From the NCBI RefSeq assembly GCF_900141635.1, contig NZ_FSRH01000005.1, positions 62,001 through 126,000 of the forward strand: a stretch of DNA of 64,000 bases, written 5' to 3'. The notes beneath the pieces are model-generated. The model had not been told where the DNA came from. It saw nothing but the letters and a program-made list of their open reading frames with translations, and ran no database searches. Made by a program: the position numbers and the translations under genes. This DNA is from Peptoclostridium litorale DSM 5388 (lineage in GTDB: Bacteria; Bacillota; Clostridia; Peptostreptococcales; Peptostreptococcaceae). Position 1 is the stretch's first letter, and each line of letters begins with the position of its first letter. Of this stretch, positions 46,681-56,206 are shown in pieces.

Positions 46681-46848
46681 TTATTCTGATTTTTCATTCA
46701 TTTCAGCCAAAATATCCTCGATTTTGTAGATTTTATCGTCTATATTTTTGAATTTTTGAGGCACTTTGAATATGACATAGTAAAAAACATATAAAATGGC
46801 GATAAGAAGCACGGTGTTAACTAACTGGAAAATCAATTCTAAATCCAT
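46681..46848 (-). CDS. 55-residue single-pass membrane protein
   Basis: Small gene with a clear AGGAGG 8 bases before ATG (46848). The protein begins MDLELIFQLVNTVLLIAILY, with one membrane helix (about 5-27), then a basic segment and an amphipathic acidic helix (about 35-52). No function is recognised; the pattern resembles short clostridial membrane anchors of unknown role. It lies 126 bases downstream of the secreted-protein gene at 46975-47499 on the same strand and may be co-transcribed with it. Confidence 0.7.
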   Translation of the reverse strand: MDLELIFQLVNTVLLIAILYVFYYVIFKVPQKFKNIDDKIYKIEDILAEMNEKSE

Positions 46849-46974
46849 AAGTATATCCTCCTAAATAAAAATTATGATTTGCAGCACACTAACTGCCATG
46901 CAGTATAAGAATGCTGCAAATTGATTATTGTGTTAAATATTATGCATTGCAAGAATGAATTGCTATATTCATTC

Positions 46975-47499
46975 CTAACACGACATTGTTGTTATCGGAA
47001 TCTCATTTCCGTCTTTGTCATAGATTCTTATTGTCGTATTGTCATCTGCAATGGGCACTGCAATAGCAAATGGCTTACCCGGTTCTAAAGTATAGATCAA
47101 CTCTTGCTTTTGACTGTCTTCAGAAACACATTCTATTCTCGCCGCATTTACCTTGTTGATTGAAACGATAGCAATGGAATTGCCATAGTTAAATGCTTGA
47201 ATACCTTTGGAAATATCTATGCTACTTCCACCTGAATGAAAAAAATATCCAAATGAAAAACCCTCTCTGTTTAAATAAATGGAGTATGTGAAATCATTTG
47301 AATCTTCTTTGTAAAACAGAAGTACCCCAAGGGTGTCGGTTACAGATTTGGAGACCTGCCAACTATCATCTATTTTCTGGGATTTACGAGCGTTACGTTC
47401 AAGATTGTTTTTGGTCACTCCTATTATGGAAAAATTTAAACAAGCGAAAATGACTAGCAGCAATAAACATATGGTAGAAATAATATAAGTTTTTTTCAA
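46975..47499 (-). CDS. secreted or membrane-anchored protein of unknown function
   Basis: Not recognised. 174 residues with an N-terminal signal or anchor helix (KKTYIISTICLLLLVIFACL) and a mainly beta extracytoplasmic domain (about 50-174, ending in a DKDGNEIPITT strand). The cysteine after LLLVIFA is not in a good lipobox. TTG 47499 is chosen because CAGGGGG lies about 7 bases upstream; the ORF is open to 47520. Codon use is closer to low-GC DNA than to the neighbouring uvrB. Confidence 0.6.
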   Translation of the reverse strand: MKKTYIISTICLLLLVIFACLNFSIIGVTKNNLERNARKSQKIDDSWQVSKSVTDTLGVLLFYKEDSNDFTYSIYLNREGFSFGYFFHSGGSSIDISKGIQAFNYGNSIAIVSINKVNAARIECVSEDSQKQELIYTLEPGKPFAIAVPIADDNTTIRIYDKDGNEIPITTMSC

Positions 47500-47796
47500 G
47501 CCGTTACCCCCTGTTGCCAATAGTAGTATATATATGCCTCACATGCCAAATGATACTCTTTGAGGAAAATAAAGTCAATAGACATGTGAGACTTACATCC
47601 GATCATCCACCAGAGCCCAGACGCAGGAGTATGAATATTAGGAGCGCTATATTTATTGGGGTGTTGCAAAGACAAGACACATGTACGCATATGCTGCAAA
47701 ATTAATTTTTTACATAATATTGCATTAAAAAATTCAAAAAGATATAATGATATATAGTGATGAAGGAACGTTTGTTTGCAAAATGGAGGTGCAGCC
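47500..47796. other. intergenic region before uvrB
   Basis: No supported gene. It holds a CTCACATG / CATGTGAG inverted repeat (47538-47545 with 47583-47590) and an AT-rich stretch (47700-47760), probably the uvrB promoter region. A minus-strand ORF that enters from uvrB has no ribosome binding site. Confidence 0.5.
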
Positions 47797-49767
47797 ATGG
47801 ACTTTAAGATAGTATCGGATTTCAGGCCGACGGGTGACCAGCCCCAGGCCATAGAGGAGATAAGCACGGCCATAGAAAGCGGAGAGAAGTACTCGACACT
47901 AATAGGAGCGACAGGCTCTGGAAAGACATTCACTATGGCAAACATAATACAGAGGGTCAAAAAGCCCACTATTGTAATGGCCCACAACAAGACCCTAGCG
48001 GCGCAGCTCTACAGCGAATTCAAGGAGTTCTTCCCTGAAAACGCAGTGGAGTATTTCGTGAGCTACTACGACTACTACCAGCCCGAGGCGTATGTAGTGC
48101 AGTCGGACACCTATATAGAGAAGGACTCGGCCATAAACGACGAGATAGACAAGCTCAGGCACTCGGCGACATCCGCCGTGCTTGAGAGAAGAGACGTCAT
48201 AATAGTGTCTTCAGTGTCGTGCATATACGGCCTTGGAGACCCTGACGAATACAAGGAGCAGATGCTTTCCTTAAGGCCTGGAATGACAAGGGACAGGGAC
48301 GACGTAATAAGAAAGCTTGTCCAGATACAGTACGAGAGAAACGACGTGGACTTTACGCGGGGAACCTTCAGGGTCAGGGGAGACGTAATAGAGGTATTCT
48401 CCGCGAGCGACGACGAGAAGGCGATAAGGATAGAGTTTTTCGGAGACGAGATAGACAGGATAACCGAGATAGACTATATAACCGGCAAGACGGTGGGCCA
48501 GAGGAGCCACGCTTCGATATTCCCGGCATCCCACTATGTCACAAGCCGTGAAAAGCTGAATGTGGCCATAGAGGCTATAGAAAAGGAACTTGAAGAGAGG
48601 GTGGCCTATTTCACGGAAAATGGCATGCTGCTTGAGGCCCAGAGGATAGAGCAAAAGACGAGGTACGACGTCGAGATGCTAAGGGAGATAGGCACTTGCA
48701 AGGGAATAGAGAACTATTCAAGGCACCTGACTGGAAGAAAAGCGGGAGACAGGCCGTTTACCCTGCTTGACTTTTTCCCGGACGACTTCCTAATAATAGC
48801 GGACGAGTCCCACGTGATGATGCCCCAGCTGAGGGCGATGTACGGGGGCGACAGGTCGAGAAAGACATCCCTTATAGACTACGGCTTCAGGCTGCCTTCT
48901 GCATTCGACAACAGGCCGCTTGAATTCGAGGAGTTCGAGGGAATGGTAAGCCAGATGATTTTCGTGTCTGCCACCCCTTCGAAATATGAGATTGAAAAAT
49001 CTTCGTGCATAGCCCAGCAGATAATAAGGCCTACGGGGCTTGTGGACCCTAATGTGGAGATAAGGCCTACAGACGGGCAGATAGACGACCTTCTCGGCGA
49101 GATAGACAAGAGGGTTCAGATAAAGGAAAGGGTTCTTGTGACTACGCTTACAAAGAGGATGGCGGAGGACCTTACGGACTATTTGAGCAGCGCCGGTGTA
49201 AAGGTGACATACATGCACTCTGATGTCGAAACGCTTGAGAGGATAAAGATAATAAGGGACCTTCGAAGCGGAGTATTTGACGTGCTGGTGGGGATAAACC
49301 TTCTTAGGGAAGGGCTAGACATTCCGGAGGTTTCACTTGTTTCTATACTCGATGCCGACAAGGAGGGCTTCCTGAGGTCCGAGACATCGCTCATACAGAC
49401 CATAGGAAGGGCGGCGAGAAATGCAAACGGAAGGGTCATAATGTACGCCGACAAGATAACCCAGTCCATGGAAAGGGCGATAAGCGAGACGAACAGAAGA
49501 CGTGCAATCCAGGAGGAGTACAACGAGGAGCATGGAATAATCCCGACAACCATAAAGAAGGGCATAAGGGATGTAATAGAGGCCACAAGCGTTGCAGAAG
49601 AGGAGCAGGGCTATATGGGCGTGGAGAGCATGTCTGAGGAGATGCCTCTTGAGGACATGATACACGAGCTCAAGCTTCTCATGATGGAGGCTGCCGAAAC
49701 ACTCCAGTTTGAAAAGGCAGCGCAGCTTCGTGACAAGATAGCAGAGCTTGAGAAAAAGAAGAGGTGA
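47797..49767 (+). CDS. uvrB: excinuclease ABC subunit B
   Basis: Damage-verifying helicase of nucleotide excision repair, 656 residues. P-loop GATGSGKT at 37-44, the beta-hairpin region [15 protein letters not shown]-type Walker [13 protein letters not shown], helicase motifs VSATPSKYE and [11 protein letters not shown], and the C-terminal UVR domain (about 618-655) that binds UvrC. ATG 47797 follows GGAGGT. The gap to uvrA is 4 bases, so they form one operon; uvrC is about 9 kb away behind the hyd block. Confidence 0.97.
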   Translation: MDFKIVSDFRPTGDQPQAIEEISTAIESGEKYSTLIGATGSGKTFTMANIIQRVKKPTIVMAHNKTLAAQLYSEFKEFFPENAVEYFVSYYDYYQPEAYVVQSDTYIEKDSAINDEIDKLRHSATSAVLERRDVIIVSSVSCIYGLGDPDEYKEQMLSLRPGMTRDRDDVIRKLVQIQYERNDVDFTRGTFRVRGDVIEVFSASDDEKAIRIEFFGDEIDRITEIDYITGKTVGQRSHASIFPASHYVTSREKLNVAIEAIEKELEERVAYFTENGMLLEAQRIEQKTRYDVEMLREIGTCKGIENYSRHLTGRKAGDRPFTLLDFFPDDFLIIADESHVMMPQLRAMYGGDRSRKTSLIDYGFRLPSAFDNRPLEFEEFEGMVSQMIFVSATPSKYEIEKSSCIAQQIIRPTGLVDPNVEIRPTDGQIDDLLGEIDKRVQIKERVLVTTLTKRMAEDLTDYLSSAGVKVTYMHSDVETLERIKIIRDLRSGVFDVLVGINLLREGLDIPEVSLVSILDADKEGFLRSETSLIQTIGRAARNANGRVIMYADKITQSMERAISETNRRRAIQEEYNEEHGIIPTTIKKGIRDVIEATSVAEEEQGYMGVESMSEEMPLEDMIHELKLLMMEAAETLQFEKAAQLRDKIAELEKKKR

Positions 49768-49771
49768 AGAT

Positions 49772-52597
49772 GTGAAGAATGAAAAAATAGTAATAAGGGG
49801 AGCAAAGGAGCACAACCTTAAAAATATAGATATTGAAATACCGAGAAACAAGCTTGTAGTGTTTACAGGGCTTTCGGGTTCTGGAAAGTCATCACTTGCA
49901 TTCGATACGATATATGCCGAGGGGCAAAGGCGATATGTCGAGAGCCTTTCCGCATATGCGAGGCAGTTTCTGGGACAGATGGAAAAGCCGGATGTTGAGT
50001 ATATAGAGGGCCTTTCGCCGGCCATATCAATAGATCAAAAGACCACATCCAAAAATCCAAGGTCGACAGTGGGCACGGTCACCGAGATATACGACTACTT
50101 CAGGCTTCTGTTCGCGAGAATAGGGGAGCCCCACTGCCCTGTCTGCAAAAAGAAGATAAGCCAGATGACAATAGAGCAGATAGCGGACAAGGTCATGGAG
50201 CTTGGCGAAGGAACCAGGATACAGCTAATGTCTCCGGTGGTCAGGGGGAAAAAGGGAAGGCACGAAAAAACACTCGACACAATAAAAAAAGAAGGATTTG
50301 TAAGAGTCAGGGTCGACGGCCATGTGTATGACATCGGCGAAGACATAGAGCTGGACAAGAACAAGAAGCACAACATAGAAGTAGTGGTGGACAGGATAGT
50401 TGTAAAAGAGGGCCTAGACAGCAGGCTGTACGATTCAATAGAAACCTGCGTGAAGCTTTCGGACGGGCTTGTCGTAGTGGACGTGGTGGGAGACGAGGAG
50501 ATAATGCTCTCCACAAAATTCGCCTGCATAGAACACGGAATAGGAATAGAAGACCTCTCGCCGAGGATGTTTTCGTTCAACTCGCCTTTCGGGGCCTGCG
50601 AGCAGTGCAACGGACTGGGATTCATGAAAAAGGTGGATCCAAAGCTTGTAGTGCCGAACGAGGACCTTTCGATAAGGCAGGGGGCCGTCGCGGCTTGGGC
50701 TTCAAGTGGGGCAGGATCAGAAGACACATATTATTTCAAGATGATGGGAAGCCTTGCCAAGCACTACGGGCAGTCGCTGGATGCACCGTTCAGGGAGCTT
50801 GACAAGAAATTTGTAAACAAGCTGCTTTACGGGGATGACATCGTGCTGAGCTTTGATTTTGAAAGCCAGTACGGCGGCAGGAGGACATACAGCTCCAAAT
50901 TCGAAGGCGTGATAAACAACCTTGAGAGAAGATATCTGGAGACGTCTTCAGACTATATAAGGCAGAAGATAGAGGAGTACATGGGCGAAAACCCATGCCC
51001 GAAATGCAAGGGCGACAGGCTGAAGGATGAAAGCCTTTCGGTGCTTGTGGACGGAATGAACATAGCTCAGCTTACGGACATGTCCATAGCCCTTTTGACT
51101 GAAACGATAGAGGGGCTAAAGCTCACTGAAATGCAAAAACTCATAGGAAAGGACATAATAAAGGAGATAAGGGAGAGGCTGCATTTTTTAAAGGATGTGG
51201 GACTTGAATACCTTACTCTCTCGAGAAGCGCCGGAACTCTTTCTGGCGGGGAGTCACAAAGGATAAGGCTTGCAACCCAGATAGGGTCTTCTCTTGTGGG
51301 AGTGCTTTATGTGCTTGACGAGCCGAGCATAGGGCTTCACCAAAGGGATAACGACAGGCTGCTTTCGACCCTTCGAAGGCTCACGGACATAGGCAATACG
51401 CTCATAGTGGTGGAGCACGACGAGGACACCATAAATGCCGCAGACTTCATAGTGGACATAGGGCCGGGGGCAGGAGTTCATGGAGGAGAGATTGTGGCAA
51501 CAGGAAGCATAGATGATATAAAAAACGAAGAAAGATCCATAACGGGCAAGTACCTGAGCGGAAAGCTGAAGGTGGAATTGCCGAAGGAGAGAAGGGCTGG
51601 AAACGGAAGCAGCCTAGTTGTCAAGGGAGCCAGGGAGAACAACCTGAAGAACATAGACGTGGAGCTGCCTCTTGGCGTGTTTACATGCATCACCGGGGTT
51701 TCAGGCTCTGGCAAGAGCTCTCTCGTAAACGAGATACTATACAAGGGAGCTGCTTCTAAGATTCAAAGGCTGAAAAGCAGGCCGGGAGACCACGACGCGA
51801 TACTGGGGCTTGAGCACATAGACAAGGTTATAGACATAGACCAGTCCCCAATAGGAAGGACGCCAAGGTCCAACCCCGCGACGTACACGGGGGTGTTCGA
51901 CCACATAAGGGACATTTTTGCATCGACTCCAGAGGCCAAGGCGAGGGGATACAACAAGGGCAGGTTCAGCTTCAACCTTAAGGGCGGAAGATGCGAGGCC
52001 TGCAAAGGAGACGGAATAATAAAAATAGAGATGCACTTTCTTCCCGACGTGTACGTGCCGTGCGAGGTCTGCAAGGGGAAAAGGTATAACAGGGAGACAC
52101 TCCAGGTCAAATACAAGGACAAGACGATTTCAGAGGTTCTTGACATGAATGTCGAAGAGGCGCTGCAGTTTTTTGAAAACATTCCTGCAATAAAGAAAAA
52201 GCTCCAGACGCTCATGGACGTGGGCCTTGGATATATAAAACTCGGTCAGCCTTCAACACAGCTTTCTGGAGGAGAGGCCCAAAGGATTAAGCTTTCATCA
52301 GAGCTCAGCAAGAGATCTACGGGAAAGACGCTCTATATACTTGACGAGCCTACAACAGGACTTCACATGGCCGACGTGGACAGACTCATAGAGATGCTCC
52401 ACAAGCTTGTTGAAGGCGGAAACAGCGTAATGGTGATAGAGCACAATCTCGATGTGATAAAGACTGCGGATCACATAGTGGACCTTGGACCGGAAGGCGG
52501 GGACAAGGGGGGATATGTAATAGCGAAGGGGACTCCGGAAGACATAGCAAATACGGATGCGTCGTACACTGGAAGCTTCTTGAAAAAATATCTATAA
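49772..52597 (+). CDS. uvrA: excinuclease ABC subunit A
   Basis: Damage-recognition ATPase dimer with UvrB. The 941 residues hold two ABC modules (P-loops [14 protein letters not shown] and [13 protein letters not shown]), signature motifs [12 protein letters not shown] and [12 protein letters not shown], and zinc-finger cysteines ([23 protein letters not shown]...CEVCKGKR). GTG 49772 is chosen because GAGGTGA (49761-49767) is 5 bases upstream and the protein then begins [20 protein letters not shown]. The length is normal. Confidence 0.97.
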   Translation: MKNEKIVIRGAKEHNLKNIDIEIPRNKLVVFTGLSGSGKSSLAFDTIYAEGQRRYVESLSAYARQFLGQMEKPDVEYIEGLSPAISIDQKTTSKNPRSTVGTVTEIYDYFRLLFARIGEPHCPVCKKKISQMTIEQIADKVMELGEGTRIQLMSPVVRGKKGRHEKTLDTIKKEGFVRVRVDGHVYDIGEDIELDKNKKHNIEVVVDRIVVKEGLDSRLYDSIETCVKLSDGLVVVDVVGDEEIMLSTKFACIEHGIGIEDLSPRMFSFNSPFGACEQCNGLGFMKKVDPKLVVPNEDLSIRQGAVAAWASSGAGSEDTYYFKMMGSLAKHYGQSLDAPFRELDKKFVNKLLYGDDIVLSFDFESQYGGRRTYSSKFEGVINNLERRYLETSSDYIRQKIEEYMGENPCPKCKGDRLKDESLSVLVDGMNIAQLTDMSIALLTETIEGLKLTEMQKLIGKDIIKEIRERLHFLKDVGLEYLTLSRSAGTLSGGESQRIRLATQIGSSLVGVLYVLDEPSIGLHQRDNDRLLSTLRRLTDIGNTLIVVEHDEDTINAADFIVDIGPGAGVHGGEIVATGSIDDIKNEERSITGKYLSGKLKVELPKERRAGNGSSLVVKGARENNLKNIDVELPLGVFTCITGVSGSGKSSLVNEILYKGAASKIQRLKSRPGDHDAILGLEHIDKVIDIDQSPIGRTPRSNPATYTGVFDHIRDIFASTPEAKARGYNKGRFSFNLKGGRCEACKGDGIIKIEMHFLPDVYVPCEVCKGKRYNRETLQVKYKDKTISEVLDMNVEEALQFFENIPAIKKKLQTLMDVGLGYIKLGQPSTQLSGGEAQRIKLSSELSKRSTGKTLYILDEPTTGLHMADVDRLIEMLHKLVEGGNSVMVIEHNLDVIKTADHIVDLGPEGGDKGGYVIAKGTPEDIANTDASYTGSFLKKYL

Positions 52598-52694
52598 AAA
52601 TAAAAACGATTGGTTAATACCTACAATACATTTTGTTGAATTTTATATTGCTGCGAAGCTATACAGTCGGATTGTTAAAAAATAAATATGAATG

Positions 52695-52729
52695 AAAAGC
52701 AGCCGGCACTTGCGTGTCGGCTGCTTTTT
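52695..52729 (+). terminator. terminator after uvrA
   Basis: AAAAGCAGCCGGCAC pairs with GTGTCGGCTGCTTTT (one G-U), TTGC loop, T5 tail. The remaining gap 52730-52840 shows nothing I can assign. Confidence 0.93.
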
Positions 52730-52844
52730 GTAGAAAAATACAACTGAAATCAATGGACGTATTGCCATTGGAATGAGAACAGGAGTTTCAAAAAAACAGC
52801 TTAAATAGCATAAAATGGATTTTAAAAAAACATGGACACAGCTA

Positions 52845-52873
52845 TTGACTAGGGCATTAAGAGTGTATATAAT
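52845..52873 (+). promoter_or_regulatory. promoter of the sodium symporter gene
   Basis: TTGACT (52845-52850), exactly 17 bases, TATAAT (52868-52873): a near-consensus vegetative promoter. Confidence 0.85.
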
Positions 52874-52902
52874 ATCCCGTATACACCATGGCGCCGTGTA
52901 TA
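52863..52902. promoter_or_regulatory. three GTGTATA half-sites over the symporter promoter
   Basis: GTGTATA at 52863-52869 (overlapping the -10), its complement TATACAC at 52880-52886, and GTGTATA at 52896-52902. Sites one and two, and two and three, form inverted repeats; the second pair would also make a 7-bp hairpin at the very 5' end of the mRNA. A repressor site or a leader hairpin is inferred. Confidence 0.55.
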
Positions 52903-52966
52903 GACTAAATTTTCAGATTTTTTGAATTTTTTCGACTTATTACTTTACAGCATATGGAGGACAGAG

Positions 52967-54421
52967 ATGAATAGGGATAATTTTGGATCTAAGCTGGGAA
53001 TATTGGCAGCAGCGGCAGGATCGGCAATAGGACTGGGAAACATATGGAAATTCCCGTACATAACGGGGCAAAACGGGGGAGCGGCTTTTATACTGGTATA
53101 TCTTTTTTGCATAGCACTTATAGGACTCCCTGTCATGATTGCAGAGTTTTCACTTGGAAGAAATACTCAGACAAACGCAATGGGCTCGTTCAAGAAGATT
53201 GCAAATGGCAGCAAATGGAGCTGTTCTGGATACCTCGCTGTTGCGACGGCATTCATAATACTTTCATTTTACGCTATTATAGCCGGATGGGTTTTTGCAT
53301 ACATAGCAAGGGCGTTCAGCGGAAAGCTCATAGGAGTTGCACCTGCAGATCTGGCTGGCTATTTTGGCGGGATAATAAGCTCGCCTGTTGAACCTGTATT
53401 TTGGACATTTGCAGTTCTTGCGGTGACGGCTTTCATGGTCTTATCAGGAGTCAAGAATGGAATAGAAAAGTACAGCAAAATACTAATGCCTGTGCTTCTT
53501 ATGATACTAATAGGGCTTGTGTTCAGATCGGTTACGCTTCCAGGGGCTTCAAAGGGGCTTGAGTTCCTTTTCAAGCCGGACTTTTCAAAGCTTACTACAA
53601 AAGGAGTTCTTGAGGCTTTGGGCCATGCGTTTTATTCGCTGAGCCTTGGAATGGGGATAATATTGACGTACGGAAGCTACATAGGCAAAAAGGAAAATCT
53701 GCTAAAGCTGGCAGTACAGGTTACAATAGCCGATACGGCAATAGCGCTTATGGCTGGAATGGTAATATTCCCGGCGGTTTTTGCATACGGGTTCAAGCCT
53801 GATCAGGGAGCTGCACTGATTTTCATGACTCTGCCTGCGGTATTTGGAGAAATGCCTTTTGGTGGGTTTTTCGAAGCCATGTTTTTCCTCTTGATAGGAA
53901 TAGCGGCAATGACATCAACAATATCGCTCATAGAGGTTGTGGTGGCATTTGTAACAGAAGAGTTTAAAATGGAGAGGAAAAAAGCTACAGTAGCCATAGC
54001 TGCAGCGGCATTTGCGCTTTCGGTTCCATCTACTCTGTCTTTTGGGGTTTGGAGCGAAGTCAAAATACTTGGAAAAACTTTCTTCGACATGTTTGATTTC
54101 ATCGCTTCGAACATATTCCTTCCTATAGGTGGAATACTTGTCTGCCTGTTTGTAGGATGGGTATGGAAGGCGGGAAGTTCTTCTAAAGAGGTTGAAAGTG
54201 AAGGGCTTTATGTATTCAAGGCAAAAGGTGCATATGAATTTGCAATAAAATACATAGCGCCTACTGCAATAGCTCTAATACTGTTCAACTCCACTGGGCT
54301 TATATCCAGATTTGGAATGAAGGCCATAGCAGGTCTTGTACTACTGTTGACAGCGGTATTTGTAAAACTGATCAGGTGTGAAAACAGAAAATCTGAATAT
54401 GATGAGAGTGAAGCTGCATAA
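52967..54421 (+). CDS. neurotransmitter:sodium symporter family transporter
   Basis: 484-residue LeuT-fold carrier with about 11-12 membrane helices. The family signature is at the start: GSAIGLGNIWKFPYITGQNGGAAF, the unwound helix 1 that holds Na+ and the amino acid. Helix 6 reads FYSLSLGMGIILTYGSY. Characterised bacterial members carry tyrosine, tryptophan, leucine or methionine with Na+, but substrate cannot be assigned. ATG 52967 follows GGAGGA; the ORF extends to 52922 without a site. It is monocistronic and sits just before the hydE leader. Confidence 0.93.
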   Translation: MNRDNFGSKLGILAAAAGSAIGLGNIWKFPYITGQNGGAAFILVYLFCIALIGLPVMIAEFSLGRNTQTNAMGSFKKIANGSKWSCSGYLAVATAFIILSFYAIIAGWVFAYIARAFSGKLIGVAPADLAGYFGGIISSPVEPVFWTFAVLAVTAFMVLSGVKNGIEKYSKILMPVLLMILIGLVFRSVTLPGASKGLEFLFKPDFSKLTTKGVLEALGHAFYSLSLGMGIILTYGSYIGKKENLLKLAVQVTIADTAIALMAGMVIFPAVFAYGFKPDQGAALIFMTLPAVFGEMPFGGFFEAMFFLLIGIAAMTSTISLIEVVVAFVTEEFKMERKKATVAIAAAAFALSVPSTLSFGVWSEVKILGKTFFDMFDFIASNIFLPIGGILVCLFVGWVWKAGSSSKEVESEGLYVFKAKGAYEFAIKYIAPTAIALILFNSTGLISRFGMKAIAGLVLLLTAVFVKLIRCENRKSEYDESEAA

Positions 54422-54448
54422 AAGTATATAAAATATTACAAAAACCAT

Positions 54449-54482
54449 AAAAAGCGCCTTTAAAGCATAAAGGCGCTTTTTC
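54449..54482. terminator. terminator after the symporter gene, probably bidirectional
   Basis: AAAAGCGCCTTTA pairs with TAAAGGCGCTTTT, AAGCA loop, with A-run and T-run on either side. It would also end the small minus-strand gene. Confidence 0.92.
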
Positions 54483-54609
54483 ATACTGTTTTTGAGACGA
54501 AGCTGGACACCAGGTACATAAGCGCTAAAAGCGATATGCATGCTGAAAACCCTTTTAGCTCCGAAAAGTCCCTGACTCGCCGCGGAACGGACCTGTCACT
54601 ACTGGACAT
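54481..54609 (-). CDS. possible 42-residue membrane peptide
   Basis: Small ORF starting MSSSDRSVPRRVRDF, with a basic N-terminus and one hydrophobic helix (about 21-38, FSACISLLALMYLVSSF). A promoter-like sequence on the same strand lies 56 bases upstream (54694-54665) and a terminator follows, which favours a real gene. Against it, AGGAG lies 13 bases from the ATG, longer than usual. No homologue is recognised. Confidence 0.45.
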   Translation of the reverse strand: MSSSDRSVPRRVRDFSELKGFSACISLLALMYLVSSFVSKTV

Positions 54610-54664
54610 AATTAAAAACACACTCCTTATTGTATAATTATTTTTAAAATAATTACTTTAATTC

Positions 54665-54694
54665 ATTATACCACAAATACCTGTGGACAAACAA
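54665..54694 (-). promoter_or_regulatory. promoter-like site for the 42-residue peptide gene
   Basis: Minus strand TTGTTT (54694-54689), 18-base spacer, TATAAT (54670-54665). The spacer holds a CCACA-N6-TGTGG inverted repeat (54671-54686), a plausible repressor site. Confidence 0.5.
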
Positions 54695-54820
54695 AAATAA
54701 TGCAAAAAGATTTGTAGCATATCGGCGTAAAGCAGAATGATTTTAGAGCTGTTGAGTATGTGGGAATATGGAGTTGTTGTTAAAAAAATAATTATTTTTG
54801 TCGAAAATGGGTTTTAATTG

Positions 54821-54849
54821 TAGACATCAAATTCTATTTTGTGTATAAT
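54821..54849 (+). promoter_or_regulatory. promoter of the hydE leader RNA
   Basis: TAGACA (54821-54826), 17-base spacer, TATAAT (54844-54849); start near 54856. The preceding 54700-54820 is AT-rich with no gene. Confidence 0.75.
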
Positions 54850-54850
54850 C

Positions 54851-55072
54851 ATATTAACATCCGATGGATTGGAGGTTTCCGATCCACTGGACACAACAAT
54901 TTCCAACCTGATTACAAGGAAAGGCCGAGTAAAAGGGGAAGTCACATATAGTATATTATATGCACTGAAATGTTAATTATTTGTTAGGCTATATGCAAGT
55001 CAGCCTAATGGATTAATGGATGTGTATATTCAGGAATATACGAGACTTCTCCTTCAGGAGAAGTCTTTTTTA
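54851..55072 (+). ncRNA. structured leader RNA of hydEGF, candidate transcriptional riboswitch
   Basis: No ORF. Helices: ATAT/ATAT plus ACATCC (54857-54862) with GGATGT (55018-55023) closing the fold; TGGATTGG (54865-54872) with CCGATCCA (54879-54886); TTTCC/GGAAA (54900 with 54918); TTAGGCT/AGCCTAA (54984 with 55002). Then an intrinsic terminator AGACTTCTCC / GGAGAAGTCT (55043-55052 with 55057-55066), TTCA loop and T6. GGGGAAGTC (54935-54943) can pair with GACTTCTCC of the terminator's 5' arm over 9 bp (one G-U), so it could act as antiterminator. I matched it to no riboswitch class I know. hydE starts 95 bases after the terminator. Confidence 0.7.
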
Positions 55073-55166
55073 ATTTCATCTAATCAGATGGATTGTCAGA
55101 ATATTGTTCTGAAAAATAGTTTTACTATATGGACTGGCATAATATTTTGACTCGCGGGAGGAACAT

Positions 55167-56192
55167 ATGGAAGACAAGGCTATAATAGAAAAAATCATAA
55201 GAAGTTCAAATGCGAGCATTGAAGAGATAGTTCAGCTTCTGGAAGGAGATGAAAAGCTCCTGTTTGAAAGCGCAGACAAACTTAGAAGTAAGTACTGCGG
55301 CGAAGAGGTCCATCTCAGGGCCATAATAGAATTTTCGAACCACTGCAGATGCGACTGCCAGTACTGCGGGCTTCAAAGGCTTAATGAAAAAATAAAAAGA
55401 TACAGGATGAGCCCGAATGAGATAGTGCAAAACGTAAAAGAGGCGCATGACGCCGGATACAAGACTGTCGTGCTCCAGTCGGGAGAGGACAGCTATTATA
55501 CAAGGGAAATCATTTCAGACATAATAAGGGATATAAAAAAAATAGGAGACATCGCTATAACCCTGAGCGTGGGAGAGAGGGACTATGAAGACTACGCCCA
55601 GTGGAAAAAAGACGGGGCAGACAGGTTCCTTCTAAAGCATGAAACTGCAGACCCCAATATATACGACATGCTGCATCCGCACTCTTCATTTGAAAGAAGG
55701 CTTCAGTGCCTGAGGTGGCTAAAAGAGCTTGGATACCAGACTGGAAGCGGATTTATGATAGGGCTTCCAGGCCAGAGTCTTGAGACAATAGCAATGGACA
55801 TACTTCTGCTGAGTGAGCTTGACGTTGAAATGGCGGGGATAGGACCTTTCATACCTCACCCGGACACTGGGCTCAATCACGAAAACACAGGAAGCAGTCT
55901 ATTGACTCTAAAGGCGGTTGCAATAACCAGGCTAATGCTCAAAAGGCCTCACCTGCCGACTACTACTGCTCTCGAGGTTTCAACGGGCACTAATGCGTTT
56001 TGCGCAGGTGCGAATGTAATAATGAGAAAGGTGGAGCCGCACAGGTACAGAAGGCTCTATGAAATATATCCAAAGCCGGAAGGATCTGAAAAGACCATAC
56101 TGGAGGAAAGAAGAGAAGTAGTGGATTATATAAAAAGCTTTGGAAGGGTTGTTTCAGATTCAAGAGGAGACGCTATTGAAATTAAAAAATAA
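55167..56192 (+). CDS. hydE: [FeFe]-hydrogenase maturation radical SAM enzyme HydE
   Basis: Radical SAM enzyme that works on the HydG-made iron-CO-CN synthon during assembly of the H-cluster diiron site. 341 residues with the SAM cluster C60-x3-C64-x2-C67 (HCRCDCQYC) and HydE/BioB-like segments VVLQSGEDSYY, GSGFMIGLPGQ and MAGIGPFIPHPDTGL. ATG 55167 follows GGGAGGA. It heads the hydE-hydG-hydF run. No hydrogenase structural gene is in the window, so the target enzyme is encoded elsewhere. Confidence 0.96.
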   Translation: MEDKAIIEKIIRSSNASIEEIVQLLEGDEKLLFESADKLRSKYCGEEVHLRAIIEFSNHCRCDCQYCGLQRLNEKIKRYRMSPNEIVQNVKEAHDAGYKTVVLQSGEDSYYTREIISDIIRDIKKIGDIAITLSVGERDYEDYAQWKKDGADRFLLKHETADPNIYDMLHPHSSFERRLQCLRWLKELGYQTGSGFMIGLPGQSLETIAMDILLLSELDVEMAGIGPFIPHPDTGLNHENTGSSLLTLKAVAITRLMLKRPHLPTTTALEVSTGTNAFCAGANVIMRKVEPHRYRRLYEIYPKPEGSEKTILEERREVVDYIKSFGRVVSDSRGDAIEIKK

Positions 56193-56206
56193 ATGGAGGT
56201 ATGTAA

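Noticed and set aside
47514-47705. 63-codon plus-strand ORF before uvrB
   Set aside because: No convincing ribosome binding site and composition unlike a protein; treated as intergenic.
47496-47990. 164-codon minus-strand ORF spanning the uvrB start and the gap before it
   Set aside because: Half of it is antisense to the conserved start of uvrB, and it has no ribosome binding site or recognisable domain.
54856-55042. Cobalamin or TPP riboswitch in the hydE leader
   Set aside because: Short matches such as AAGTCAG and ACCTGAT occur, but the remaining conserved boxes of those classes are missing.
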